Assembly (NCBI GenBank): GCA_963705285.1
Contig: OY970066.1
Span: 1,426,001 to 1,490,000 of the forward strand
Length of the DNA stretch: 64,000 nucleotides
Origin: JACMLD01 sp963705285
GTDB taxonomy: Bacteria > Bacteroidota > Bacteroidia > Chitinophagales > Chitinophagaceae
Reading direction: 5' to 3'
In this document: positions 1 to 7,918 of the stretch, one piece after another
Layout: every line of letters starts with the position of its first letter
Position numbering within the stretch: position 1 is the stretch's first letter
Translations under genes and position numbers: made by a program
Notes under the pieces: model-generated
Seen by the model: the letters and a program-made list of their open reading frames with translations, nothing else
Databases searched by the model: none
What the model was told of the DNA's origin: nothing

Positions 1-1370
1 TGCTGCCGTATTTTCCACATCTCATTAAATGTTTTATCTGAAAAGTTAAGTCCGGCGCGGTGGGTGGTCCAACCTTTGAATAGTTTATTAACTGCCCAGT
101 TCTTTATTGTACGGTTGCCTTTGTTCATGAGGTTGCGGTTGAGGCTGGCGGTTTTCCAGGCCTTCCAGGCAAGATTTTCTGTTGTAGACGAGGTTCGTTG
201 TTCTACTGCTTCATGCCTGTTTTCGAGCAGTAATTCATGTAAATTAATTTTTACTGCGCAAACTTCTGTGCAATTGCCGCATAACGATGAAGCATAGCTT
301 AAGTGTTTCCACTCATCCATTGCTTTCAAATGTGGTGTTATCACTGAACCAATGGGGCCGCTGTAGGTGGTTCCGTATGTATGGCCCCCAATATTTTTAT
401 AGACAGGGCATGCGTTAAGACAGGCGCCGCAGCGTATACAGTACAAGCTTTCCCTCGTCTTTGGATTGGCCAGCAGGTTGGTGCGGCCATTGTCGAGCAA
501 TATTACATACATCTCATCTGGCCCGTCTGGTTCGCCGGGTTGTTTTGGCCCGGCAACGATGGTATTGTAAACGGTTACCTGCTGGCCGGTTCCAAAAGTA
601 GACAGCACCGGCCAGAAGAGCGCCAGGTCTGTAATAGACGGAATTATTTTTTCTATGCCGGCAATAACAATATGTGTTTTTGGAAAAGCGCAACTGAGAC
701 GTGCATTGCCTTCATTTTCTGTAATGGCAATGGCGCCGGTATCTGCTATAATAAAGTTGGCGCCGGTTATACCAATTTCGGCTTCTGTATATTTTGTACG
801 CAGTTTTTCCCTCGCTATCAGTGTAAGTGCTTCCGGCGACAGGTTGGGCGCTGTATGTAATTTTTCATGAAAAAGTTTGGCCACATCTTCCTTGCTTTTG
901 TGCATGGCTGGCGTAACAATATGATAAGGCGGTTCGCCATCTAACTGTTGTATGTATTCGCCCAAATCAGTCTCAACGCTTTCAATACCCAGTTCTTCCA
1001 AAAAATGGTTCAGCTTAAGTTCTTCTGTAACCATGCTTTTACTTTTCACAATGCTGCGGCAATTTTTTGCAAGGCAGATTTTTTTTATTTCCTGCAATGC
1101 CTCCTGGGCGTCTGCTGCCCATATTACTTTGCCACCGCGTTTAGTGAATGCTGTTTCAAAGGTTTCCAGTTGCGTATCAAGTGTTTCCAGGGCACGCCAT
1201 TTTATATTCTTGGCACGCTCTCTTGCAGTGCTGATATCTGCAAATTGTTCTTTGCCTTTGGGCACGCTGGCGTTGTAACGGCCGATATTAAAATTGATTT
1301 TTCGCCGGTGATCCAAATCGGCGGATTTAACGGTGCTTTTAGCGTTGAAGGAAGAAGCGGATTCAGACAT
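1..1370 (-). CDS. lutB: Lactate utilization iron-sulfur protein LutB (3' end outside window)
   Basis: LutB is the iron-sulfur subunit of the LutABC system that oxidises L-lactate to pyruvate in the cytoplasm. Translating the minus strand from the ATG at 1370 gives an open frame to the window edge, starting MSESASSFNAKS. An N-terminal LUD-type region (about residues 60-300) is followed by two ferredoxin-like clusters: CIRCGACLNACP near plus position 430, and SLCGNCTEVCAVKINLH near 270. This order is typical of LutB/YkgF. The C-terminal tail continues past position 1, so the stop codon is not seen. The next gene upstream (DUF3109) is separated by a repeat-filled gap. lutA and lutC are not in the window; they may lie beyond position 1. 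Family assignment is firm; the physiological substrate is inferred from the family. Confidence 0.9.
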   Translation of the reverse strand, partial: MSESASSFNAKSTVKSADLDHRRKINFNIGRYNASVPKGKEQFADISTARERAKNIKWRALETLDTQLETFETAFTKRGGKVIWAADAQEALQEIKKICLAKNCRSIVKSKSMVTEELKLNHFLEELGIESVETDLGEYIQQLDGEPPYHIVTPAMHKSKEDVAKLFHEKLHTAPNLSPEALTLIAREKLRTKYTEAEIGITGANFIIADTGAIAITENEGNARLSCAFPKTHIVIAGIEKIIPSITDLALFWPVLSTFGTGQQVTVYNTIVAGPKQPGEPDGPDEMYVILLDNGRTNLLANPKTRESLYCIRCGACLNACPVYKNIGGHTYGTTYSGPIGSVITPHLKAMDEWKHLSYASSLCGNCTEVCAVKINLHELLLENRHEAVEQRTSSTTENLAWKAWKTASLNRNLMNKGNRTIKNWAVNKLFKGWTTHRAGLNFSDKTFNEMWKIRQ

Positions 1371-1394
1371 ACTGTTTTTTTGTGTGGCAGTCCC

Positions 1395-1508
1395 CGGGTT
1401 CGGAGTTCGAAGTTCCGCGTCCGAAATTGCTAAGTTCGAAATTCCTGCGTCAGCGGGTTGTACGCGTTAGCAACTTTTGAACTTAGTGAACCTTGAACTA
1501 CCGAACTT
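1395..1508. repeat. Inverted heptamer-like arrays between DUF3109 and lutB
   Basis: The gap holds degenerate tandem words of about 7 bases. The left arm (about 1397-1446) reads GGTTCGG, AGTTCGA, AGTTCCG and similar words. The right arm (about 1472-1508) carries the same kind of word in inverted orientation: its reverse complement reads AAGTTCG, GTAGTTC, AAGGTTC. The right arm includes the last codons and the TAG stop of the DUF3109 gene. No ORF or RNA gene is seen between the arms. It has the same architecture as the gaps at 2.1, 29.6, 32.4, 39.6 and 45.9 kb, with a different word. Confidence 0.6.
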
Positions 1509-2094
1509 CTTTTGAAGTTTTCTCTTTAAAATATTTTGCTGCAACCTGTTCAAGTAAGCCATAAAAATGTTCGCCATATTTTCTTATCAAAGCATTTTTT
1601 AAGAAAACATAGGTAGGCACTTTTAATTTTTTGCCCAATACGCAGGCGGGGCTGCACATGGTTTCGCGCGGCTCGTAATTGAGCATCTCGTATTCCTTGC
1701 TCTTTTTTATTTTTATGGGATAGAGGTGGCAGCTAATGGGTTTTTGCCATTTGATCTTTCCCTGGTTGTAGGCCTGTTCAAATGCGCACATGATGATGCC
1801 TTTTTTATCGCGGTAGCCATAAGCGCATAGTTTGCCGCCAATAGTAGGTGTTACCCAGCCAAACTCCCTATCGTACTGATAACGTCCTTCTTTTTCCGTT
1901 ACTGCAATGCCCTCCCTGGTCATAAAAGGTTTTACAATATCGTATGCATTGTTTACTTCATTCAGTTCTGCTTTTGTAAGAGGCGCACCAGCGTCGCCAT
2001 CTTCGCAGCAGCCGCCTTTGCACTTGGTAAGATCGCATACAAATTGCGATTCTACCACATCGTCACTTATCAGTATATTTTCAATTGCTATCAA
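1498..2094 (-). CDS. DUF3109 family protein
   Basis: A 198-residue cytoplasmic protein of the DUF3109 family, widespread in Bacteroidota and of unknown biochemical function. The cysteine-rich start, FVCDLTKCKGGCCEDGDAG (residues about 18-36), and later Cys residues (KLCAYG, IMCAFE, ISCHLYP, TMCSPAC) resemble the metal-binding pattern of YkgJ-like zinc/iron-chelating proteins, so metal binding is likely but not shown. The start is TTG at 2094, because no in-frame ATG lies upstream. The last codons and stop are embedded in a heptamer-like repeat array, which may have replaced the original C-terminal codons. Confidence 0.8.
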   Translation of the reverse strand: MIAIENILISDDVVESQFVCDLTKCKGGCCEDGDAGAPLTKAELNEVNNAYDIVKPFMTREGIAVTEKEGRYQYDREFGWVTPTIGGKLCAYGYRDKKGIIMCAFEQAYNQGKIKWQKPISCHLYPIKIKKSKEYEMLNYEPRETMCSPACVLGKKLKVPTYVFLKNALIRKYGEHFYGLLEQVAAKYFKEKTSKEVR

Positions 2095-2130
2095 TGTATA
2101 TGGTTTGAAATGCGAAATTACGCCTATAGG

Positions 2131-2357
2131 AGGAATTGGGAATTACGAATTTGGAATTAGGCGCTGCAGGAAATTCGGACGCGGCTAACATGTAGACCGG
2201 GTTGTACCCGGTGACAATTCGTAGCCCCGGGTTGCACCTCCGGCTACATAAATTCAAACCTTTCGGGCTTATAAATTGAAGCAAGACCGAACCGATTAAA
2301 CCTGCAGAAACAAAATCCGCGAAACCCAATTCCCAATTCCTAATAACTAATTCCTCA
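2131..2357. repeat. Inverted GGAATTG/GGAATTA heptamer arrays after gldD
   Basis: The left arm at 2131-2160 reads GGAATTG GGAATTA CGAATTT GGAATTA. The right arm at 2323-2357, read on the minus strand, gives GGAATTA GTTATTA GGAATTG GGAATTG. The two arrays are therefore tandem 7-base words in inverted orientation, about 160 bases apart. The TGA stop of gldD (2357-2355) lies inside the right arm. The centre contains two REP-like palindromes (listed separately) and no convincing gene. The only minus-strand ORF here (2081-2329) is made of repeat sequence. Confidence 0.65.
2191..2250. repeat. Pair of REP-like palindromes
   Basis: Two adjacent units of roughly 30 bases form short hairpins. The first is ACCGGG (2196-2201) / CCCGGT (2207-2212) with loop TTGTA. 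The second is GTAGCC (2221-2226) / GGCTAC (2242-2247), enclosing a GGGTTGCACC core. The shared GGGTTG(T/C)ACC core and flanking GTAG suggest diverged copies of one REP-type extragenic palindrome. No REP-associated transposase is in the window. Confidence 0.45.
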
Positions 2358-3005
2358 TTTCCAGGAGAGGGTGTTTATCAAATGCTTCATATCCTGCTGC
2401 AAAAAGTTGTTTACAATGCCCAGCGAGTCTGCATTGGGTGCAGCATCAAAATACAGGGCGCCGCGCAGAAAATGTTTTACAGAATCCGTTACCAGAAACT
2501 GGTTGGCGGTAGCGGCATTGCCTCCAATCTTAAAATAAATACCATTTACATGGCTGGCAGTAACAAATGCACTATCGTCGATGGAAGATGCTTTATAAGA
2601 GTGTTTAAATGTTAACGAGTACGAGGTTTTAATTAGGTTGTCGAAGTTGTTGGTGGCAATGGAGTCAACATAATTGCCTGCCGCATCGCGTTTTTTGAAC
2701 CGGCTTTTACCGCCAATTTCTATGTAACTGATGTATATTCTGCCATGAAATTGCGGAAAATCGATATTAAGCCAGTACGGATTTTCTGGTTGCTCTTCAA
2801 AAAAAGTGCTGTCTTGTACAATAGTGGCGTACGATGGATATTCAAAACGGTAAGGATAGCCTTCTTTATTGAACACCTGGTAACTATGCTGCGGAAAATC
2901 AATTTTATAATAACCGCGTGGCCGGGGGGTGTAGGCGCTGTTGCAGGAACATGCTATGATTATTACCAGCAGTAGGCACGCTAACGGAACGCTCGTTCTT
3001 TTCAT
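2355..3005 (-). CDS. gldD: Gliding motility lipoprotein GldD
   Basis: GldD is a lipoprotein required for gliding and for assembly or function of the type IX secretion/gliding machinery in Bacteroidota. The 216-residue product starts MKRTSVPLACLLLVIIIACSC, a lipoprotein signal peptide with candidate lipidated cysteines at about 19-21. It then has the family pattern YTPRPRGYYKIDFPQHSYQ and the mid-protein block NPYWLNIDFPQFHGRIYISY. Length is normal for the family. The gldE gene ends 22 bases upstream on the same strand, and gldE-gldD adjacency is conserved in the phylum. The stop lies in a heptamer repeat array. Its presence suggests a gliding or T9SS-bearing organism, but other gld genes are not in this window. 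Confidence 0.93.
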   Translation of the reverse strand: MKRTSVPLACLLLVIIIACSCNSAYTPRPRGYYKIDFPQHSYQVFNKEGYPYRFEYPSYATIVQDSTFFEEQPENPYWLNIDFPQFHGRIYISYIEIGGKSRFKKRDAAGNYVDSIATNNFDNLIKTSYSLTFKHSYKASSIDDSAFVTASHVNGIYFKIGGNAATANQFLVTDSVKHFLRGALYFDAAPNADSLGIVNNFLQQDMKHLINTLSWK

Positions 3006-3027
3006 TGGTTCTTCGTATAAAATGTGG

Positions 3028-4368
3028 CTAGTCTTTTATAACCGGCTTAACGGCAATTTTTACTTTCTTAATGCGGTTGCGGTCCAGTTCCAGTACGGTA
3101 AAATCAAAATCTCCGCTGGTAACCGTATCGCCTACTGCCGGAAAATGACCGGCTATTTCCAGAATGAGTCCTGCCAGTGAGTCGCTGTCGCCACGTACCC
3201 GTTCAAACGTATCCACCGGAAGATCCATCATTTTACACACATCGTTGATCATGGTACGGCCTTCAAAAACATAGGTGTAATCATCTATTTTGCTATCACC
3301 GCTTTCCTCATCGTCAAATTCATCTTTTATATCGCCGGTAATTTCTTCCAGTATATCTTCCAGTGTTACAATACCACTGGTACCGCCAAACTCATCCACT
3401 ACCACGGCAAAGTGTATGCGCTTTCCCTGAAATTCCTGCAGCAGGTCTTCAATCAGCTTTTGTTCATGCACAAAATAAGGCTGGCGCATCAGTTGCAGCC
3501 AGTTAAACCCGTCGTTCTCATTAAGGTGGGGCAAGATATCTTTTGTATGAATGATACCGGTTACTTCATCCAGGTTTTCTTTAAAGACAGGCAGCCTGGA
3601 GTAATGCAGTTCGGCTACTTTTTTTATGAGATCGTGAAAGGAGAGTTGCTGGTTAATGCCACATACATCCAGGCGGGTAGTCATAACCTGTTTTACAGAG
3701 ATATTGCCAAATTTTACGATGCCTTTTAGTATACTTTTTTCTTTTTCACTGGCGTCGGTACTGGCAGTAATATCTATGGCACTGTCTAGTTCTTCCAGGC
3801 TGTAAGACGATGCTTTTTTGCCCAGAAAATTTTCTATACCGTCTGATATGCTTACCATCCACGCGCTGATGCGCCTGAACAGGTAATGAATAATTTCAAC
3901 AATATAAGAGGCATTGTAAGCAAAACGCAGGTTGTTTTGCGATGCCCATACTTTAGGCAACACTTTGCCAAACAATACCAGAAAAAAACTGATGATGATC
4001 ACTTTTATAATGGCGGCTATCCATACGCTGGCCTGCAGTTCCAGCATTTCATCTATCAGAAAATTAGACAGAATGATGATAGCAATATTGGTGAGCGTAC
4101 TGGCAATGAGTAAAGACGCCAGCAATGTTTTAGGATCTTCCAGCAGGCTTACAATCCGTTTCCAGCCGGCATCCTGCTTTGTCTTCAGCATGTTTACATC
4201 TTTGTAACTCAGCGAAAAAAAAGCCACTTCAGCGCCTGAAACAAAAAATGAAATCAGCAGCAAAAACAAAATCAGTACTACCAGCAGGGTAATACCCTGA
4301 GAGTTGCCGGCCAGTAAAAGCAAAGAAGGGTGATGAAAGTAAGCAGTAAAATCCGGGAGGTAATCCAA
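3028..4368 (-). CDS. gldE: Gliding motility-associated protein GldE (CNNM/CorC family)
   Basis: A 446-residue inner-membrane protein of the CNNM/HlyC-CorC family, annotated GldE when paired with gldD. It shows an N-terminal CNNM membrane domain with about four hydrophobic segments (residues about 25-175: LLVVLILFLLLISFFVSGAEV, LLASLLIASTLTNIAIIILS and others). Two CBS domains follow (about 210-335, including VMTTRLDV and GIIHTKDILPHL), then a C-terminal CorC/HlyC domain (about 350-440, GDFDFTVLELDRNRIKKVKI). The start is a TTG at 4368. It is probably co-transcribed with gldD. Related proteins are divalent-cation transport factors; the exact role of GldE in gliding is not established from sequence. 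Confidence 0.92.
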   Translation of the reverse strand: MDYLPDFTAYFHHPSLLLLAGNSQGITLLVVLILFLLLISFFVSGAEVAFFSLSYKDVNMLKTKQDAGWKRIVSLLEDPKTLLASLLIASTLTNIAIIILSNFLIDEMLELQASVWIAAIIKVIIISFFLVLFGKVLPKVWASQNNLRFAYNASYIVEIIHYLFRRISAWMVSISDGIENFLGKKASSYSLEELDSAIDITASTDASEKEKSILKGIVKFGNISVKQVMTTRLDVCGINQQLSFHDLIKKVAELHYSRLPVFKENLDEVTGIIHTKDILPHLNENDGFNWLQLMRQPYFVHEQKLIEDLLQEFQGKRIHFAVVVDEFGGTSGIVTLEDILEEITGDIKDEFDDEESGDSKIDDYTYVFEGRTMINDVCKMMDLPVDTFERVRGDSDSLAGLILEIAGHFPAVGDTVTSGDFDFTVLELDRNRIKKVKIAVKPVIKD

Positions 4369-4465
4369 AGCCGCTGTTTTTCGTTATTAATTTGCTTTTG
4401 TATGAAAAGCAGGTTCTGATGGTCCGTTGTGGGCGGATAAACGCAAAGTTGCACTAAATATTCAA

Positions 4466-4897
4466 TTAAAAAGGCAAATCACCGGTATGTTCGCCTGGCA
4501 GAGGGGCATCGGGGTTGGTTAGATTGTCCATTGGGTTATCGTGGCCGGCGTTGTGGTTGCCATCATTACGTTTATCAAGCATAATCAGGTTGTCTCCCAC
4601 CACTTCGGTTGCAAATTTCTTATTGCCTTCTTTATCTTCCCAGCTGCGGGTACGAAGCCGGCCTTCAATATAAACAAGACTTCCTTTGTGTAAGTATTTT
4701 TCGGCTAAATCAGCCAGTCCGCGCCATAAAACAACCGTATGCCATTCTGTTTGCGAAATAAGCTTGCCTGATCTGTCTTTATATGTTTCTGTGGTTGCCA
4801 GCGAAAATTTTGCAACACCTATATTTCCTTCCAAATATTGTACATCCGGGTCTTTTCCAAGATTGCCTATAAGCATTACCCTGTTAACGCCACGCAT
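4466..4897 (-). CDS. ssb: Single-stranded DNA-binding protein
   Basis: A 143-residue SSB: an OB-fold domain (residues 1-105, starting MRGVNRVMLIGNLGKDPDVQY, with the block WHTVVLWRGLADLAEKYL), a short disordered linker rich in N/H/D, and an acidic tip ending GDLPF that recruits replication and repair partners. It binds ssDNA as a tetramer during replication, recombination and repair. It lies between mutY and gldE on the same strand, an order conserved in Bacteroidota. The 223-base gap to mutY suggests it can have its own promoter; TAACTTTA on the minus strand near 4950 is a weak -7 candidate. Confidence 0.95.
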   Translation of the reverse strand: MRGVNRVMLIGNLGKDPDVQYLEGNIGVAKFSLATTETYKDRSGKLISQTEWHTVVLWRGLADLAEKYLHKGSLVYIEGRLRTRSWEDKEGNKKFATEVVGDNLIMLDKRNDGNHNAGHDNPMDNLTNPDAPLPGEHTGDLPF

Positions 4898-5120
4898 AGT
4901 TGATAGTTTATTGTGAAATAATCATCGCTGGGTGTAATTCTCCTTTAAAGTTAGATTTTTTCAGGTAAATTCTTTCATTTTTTTGAGTGCTGTCTTGGTT
5001 TTTGAGCCACCGGTACAAGGTGTGCACCAACAGTATAAATGAGTGATATCAACCTTTTTAATGCGGTGTTGCCGGGGTATTAAAATCTGATTAGCGAGAT
5101 GATGCCCTATGCACCTTTGC

Positions 5121-6194
5121 TTAAAACAATTGAAGCGGATGGCTGTCTCTTTGCAGGTAAGCTGTAATAAATTTGGGAAAGGGATAATCTTTGAGCATGG
5201 ATTTTTTAATGCGTTCATAGGTTTTGAGCGCACTTGGTACAGTATTGATTTGAAGATCTATAAACTGGCCGTTGATTGTTTGATGGGTGAGTTGCTGGCG
5301 GAACACTGGTGAAATGCTCCTGATTTGGAAAGACTTGCTCCCCAATTTTTTTTCGAGCAACGGCCTGAAGTGCTTTTCACCGGGCTCTATGGCCGATGCG
5401 CTTTCAATCAATACAAACTCATACAGGTTTTCCCAAATGTCTTTGCTGCTTCTTTTCTGTATGAGTACTTCGCCGTTGATGTCAACAACCAGGTAATACA
5501 ACCAACGTGTTTTCTTTTTTAATTGCTTTTCTTTCACCGGCAGTTCTTTTACCTTATCGTTTTGAAAAGCATGGCATTCTTTTTTTTGGGGGCAGGTTGC
5601 ACAGAGGGGTTGTTGGGGCTTGCAAACAGTTGCGCCAAAATCCATAATGGCCTGGTTATAAAGCCCGGGTTGTTTTTTATCTAACAACTGATTAGCCAAC
5701 TCGTTAAATAATTTTTTTCCGGCTGAACTGTCAATAGGCGTTGAGATGCCAAAATATCTGGCCAGTACGCGCAGCACATTACCATCTGTTACAGCATGCG
5801 GCAGGTTGAAAGCAAATGAACCAATAGCGGCGGCTGTATACGGGCCGATGCCTTTGAGCGCTAAAATGGCTTCATAGGTGTTTGGAAACACTCCGCTTTT
5901 TTCAGTATCAATATAGCTGGCTGTTGCAAGCAGATTCTTACAGCGTGTGTAATAACCAAGTCCTTCCCATAATTTGAAGACTTTTTGTTGGGGAGCTGCT
6001 GCCAGATCAGCAATGGTGGGAAAAGCAGAAACGAACCGGTGGTAATAGTCCAAACCCTGCTCAACCCGGGTTTGCTGCAAAATAATCTCGCTCAGCCAGA
6101 TTTTATACGGGTCTTTTTCGCCCTTCCACGGCATGGCCCTTCGGTTACAATCCCGGTTCCATTTCATCAATTTTCGGGTAAAATCGGCTTTCAT
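5121..6194 (-). CDS. mutY: A/G-specific adenine glycosylase MutY
   Basis: MutY removes adenine mispaired with 8-oxoguanine. The 357-residue protein has the helix-hairpin-helix glycosylase core with catalytic Glu36 (LSEIILQQTRVEQG) and catalytic Asp137 (HAVTDGNVLRVLARYFG). The 4Fe-4S loop has Cys191, 198, 201 and 207 (C-x6-C-x2-C-x5-C), and a C-terminal NUDIX-like domain of about 120 residues that recognises 8-oxoG (VDINGEVLIQKRSSKDIWENLYEF). All key residues are present and the length is usual. It starts with ATG at 6194 and is divergent from the HU gene. Three genes downstream on the same strand are ssb, gldE and gldD. Confidence 0.95.
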   Translation of the reverse strand: MKADFTRKLMKWNRDCNRRAMPWKGEKDPYKIWLSEIILQQTRVEQGLDYYHRFVSAFPTIADLAAAPQQKVFKLWEGLGYYTRCKNLLATASYIDTEKSGVFPNTYEAILALKGIGPYTAAAIGSFAFNLPHAVTDGNVLRVLARYFGISTPIDSSAGKKLFNELANQLLDKKQPGLYNQAIMDFGATVCKPQQPLCATCPQKKECHAFQNDKVKELPVKEKQLKKKTRWLYYLVVDINGEVLIQKRSSKDIWENLYEFVLIESASAIEPGEKHFRPLLEKKLGSKSFQIRSISPVFRQQLTHQTINGQFIDLQINTVPSALKTYERIKKSMLKDYPFPKFITAYLQRDSHPLQLF

Positions 6195-6416
6195 GGCGGG
6201 TAGTTAGCGGTTAGATACTCAAAAAATGGGCAAAAATAACCGGAAAATGGGCATTTTACCCCTTTATTCTTCAAAACCAATATTTTATCTTTTACTTGCA
6301 CAAGTTCAAAAGTTCTTTTATATTAACTTCGTAATTGGTTATGAGGAAGATATGAAATTGAAAAAAAATTCGTTTTGTTACTGTTAATATTATAAACCCC
6401 TCAAGTTTTCAACAAA

Positions 6417-6737
6417 ATGAGAAAAGCCGACTTAATCAACCAGATTGCCGAAAAGACCGGCATTCCCAAAATTGATGTATTAGTAACCCTGGAAGCCATG
6501 TTTAAAGAGGTAAAGGATACATTGGCACAGGGGGAAAACATTTACATCCGCGGTTTTGGCAGTTTTATTACCAAGAAACGGGCAGCAAAGATTGGCCGTA
6601 ACATCAAAAAGAATGTGGCAGTTCACATTCCTGAGCATTTTATACCTGCATTTAAACCCGCCAAAGAGTTTGTACAGGAAGTTAAAAAGCTTGAAACAGT
6701 AAAAGAAGATCAGCCAAACCCGGACACTGAGATGTAA
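6417..6737 (+). CDS. HU-family DNA-binding protein
   Basis: A 106-residue nucleoid protein of the HU/IHF family. Residues 1-90 form the HU fold: MRKADLINQIAEKTGIPK, the dimer helix, and the beta-arm region IYIRGFGSFITKKRAAKIGRN with an Arg/Lys-rich arm. About 15 extra charged residues follow at the C-terminus (KKLETVKEDQPNPDTEM), longer than the classical 90-residue HU. The ATG at 6417 follows an AT-rich 220-base gap shared with divergent mutY. It is followed 23 bases later by a TPR protein, probably in one transcription unit. Confidence 0.93.
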   Translation: MRKADLINQIAEKTGIPKIDVLVTLEAMFKEVKDTLAQGENIYIRGFGSFITKKRAAKIGRNIKKNVAVHIPEHFIPAFKPAKEFVQEVKKLETVKEDQPNPDTEM

Positions 6738-6760
6738 ATTGCGTTCCTAATTTTTACTAA

Positions 6761-7615
6761 GTGAAGAAACAGCAATTTATTCTCGTTGGTTCAGGGTTTG
6801 TTTTGTTACTGCTGATTTATTTTTTTGCCAATACTACGCCCCCGGCAAAGCAGGCTGCTGTTGCCCGGGGTGAACAGCCTGTTCAGCCCAAAAAAATTGA
6901 CGCTTCGGTCATTGTTAGTGCTGCAAAACAAAAACTTTCCGAAGGCCAGCAGGCCTATGTAAGTAAACTGGAAAATGCGGTGGTAAGAGGCGATGTAAAA
7001 GACCAGCAAATCAGGGTCTATAACCAGCTGGCGGCCTTCTGGCGCGATTCTGTACATTTTTTTGAGCCCTACGCTTATTATACCGGTGCTGCAGCTAAAT
7101 TGGAAAATTCTGAAAAAAGTCTCACCTTCGCAGCCCGCCAATTTTTAAATGAATTGAAGGGAACCAATCAGCCGGCTGTAAAACAGTGGATGGCCGATGA
7201 GGCAAAAGACCTGTTTGAAAGGGCTTTGGTGATTAACCCCGCAAGCGATTCTTCTGCAATAGGATTGGGGAGCTGTTATATTTTTGGCAGCACCGCAGGC
7301 GATCCGCAGGAAGTAATGATGGGTATTCAAAAGATACTGACAGTTGCCCGCAAAGACAGTACAAATATGTATGCCCAGTTAATGCTGGGTGTGGGCGGTG
7401 TGGTATCGGGGCAGTTAGACAAAGCGGTGGAAAGGTTGAAAACCGTGGTGGCGCATGAGCCTGACAACCTGGAAGCTATTTTTATGCTGGCTGAGGCATA
7501 TGAGCGTAAATCAGACAATACCAATGCAGTGTATTGGTATCAGCAGGGAAGAAAACATGTCTCTAATGCCCGAATGGTAAAAGAGATTGACGATAAGATA
7601 AAAACACTAAAATAA
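6761..7615 (+). CDS. Membrane-anchored tetratricopeptide repeat protein
   Basis: A 284-residue protein with an N-terminal hydrophobic segment (residues about 5-24, FILVGSGFVLLLLIYFFANTT) that should anchor it in the inner membrane. A helical periplasmic body ends in TPR motifs at about 165-280 (for example AKDLFERALVINPASDSSAIGLG and NAVYWYQQGRKHVSNARMVKEI). TPR proteins mediate protein-protein contacts; no specific partner can be named. The start is GTG at 6761. It sits between HU and the AURKAIP1/COX24-type gene and is read in the same direction. Confidence 0.8.
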   Translation: MKKQQFILVGSGFVLLLLIYFFANTTPPAKQAAVARGEQPVQPKKIDASVIVSAAKQKLSEGQQAYVSKLENAVVRGDVKDQQIRVYNQLAAFWRDSVHFFEPYAYYTGAAAKLENSEKSLTFAARQFLNELKGTNQPAVKQWMADEAKDLFERALVINPASDSSAIGLGSCYIFGSTAGDPQEVMMGIQKILTVARKDSTNMYAQLMLGVGGVVSGQLDKAVERLKTVVAHEPDNLEAIFMLAEAYERKSDNTNAVYWYQQGRKHVSNARMVKEIDDKIKTLK

Positions 7616-7640
7616 TTTTTAACTCTAATAATTTTCAGCA

Positions 7641-7736
7641 ATGCCTTGTGGTAAAAAGAGAAAGCGTCATAAAATAGCAACGCATAAACGTAAAAAAAGA
7701 CTCAGAAAGAATCGTCATAAGAAGAGAAATAAATAA
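7641..7736 (+). CDS. AURKAIP1/COX24-domain small basic protein
   Basis: A 31-codon ORF starting MPCGKKRKRHKIATHKRKK, ending KKRNK, with about two thirds Lys/Arg/His. This matches the short Bacteroidota proteins annotated with the AURKAIP1/COX24 domain; the mitochondrial relative AURKAIP1 is mitoribosomal protein mS38, so a ribosomal small-subunit role is likely by homology. It starts 25 bases after the TPR gene and is followed within 6 bases by a strong intrinsic terminator, which marks it as the last gene of the HU-TPR unit. Such short basic ORFs are often missed by gene callers. Confidence 0.85.
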   Translation: MPCGKKRKRHKIATHKRKKRLRKNRHKKRNK

Positions 7737-7741
7737 TTTTT

Positions 7742-7782
7742 AAGGCCTGCATGTGTGTAGCAGGCCTTATTTTTCTTTTTTT
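7742..7782 (+). terminator. Intrinsic terminator after the small basic protein gene
   Basis: A perfect 9-bp stem AAGGCCTGC (7742-7750) / GCAGGCCTT (7760-7768) with a 9-base loop is followed by ATTTTTCTTTTTTT. It is a textbook rho-independent terminator closing the HU-TPR-AURKAIP1 unit before rng. Confidence 0.9.
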
Positions 7783-7918
7783 GCTGAATCCCATTTACCT
7801 GCCTTCTAAGTAGTGTGCCCGATTGCCTTACACAGCCATGGATGGATTGCATGTAAAACCACTTCAGCGCTTTTCCTTTTAGTGTGTGATGGTTATACTT
7901 TTGTAAATGTGATTAAGA

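Noticed and set aside
381..1433. Plus-strand ORFs of 159 and 161 codons in the first 1.4 kb
   Set aside because: They are antisense to lutB, which has clear ferredoxin motifs on the minus strand.
2081..2329. 82-codon minus-strand ORF between DUF3109 and gldD
   Set aside because: It is composed of heptamer and REP-like repeat sequence, overlaps the DUF3109 start and shows no protein-like pattern.
4961..5233. 90-codon minus-strand ORF overlapping the 3' end of mutY
   Set aside because: Most of it overlaps mutY in another frame, and the rest shows no recognisable pattern.
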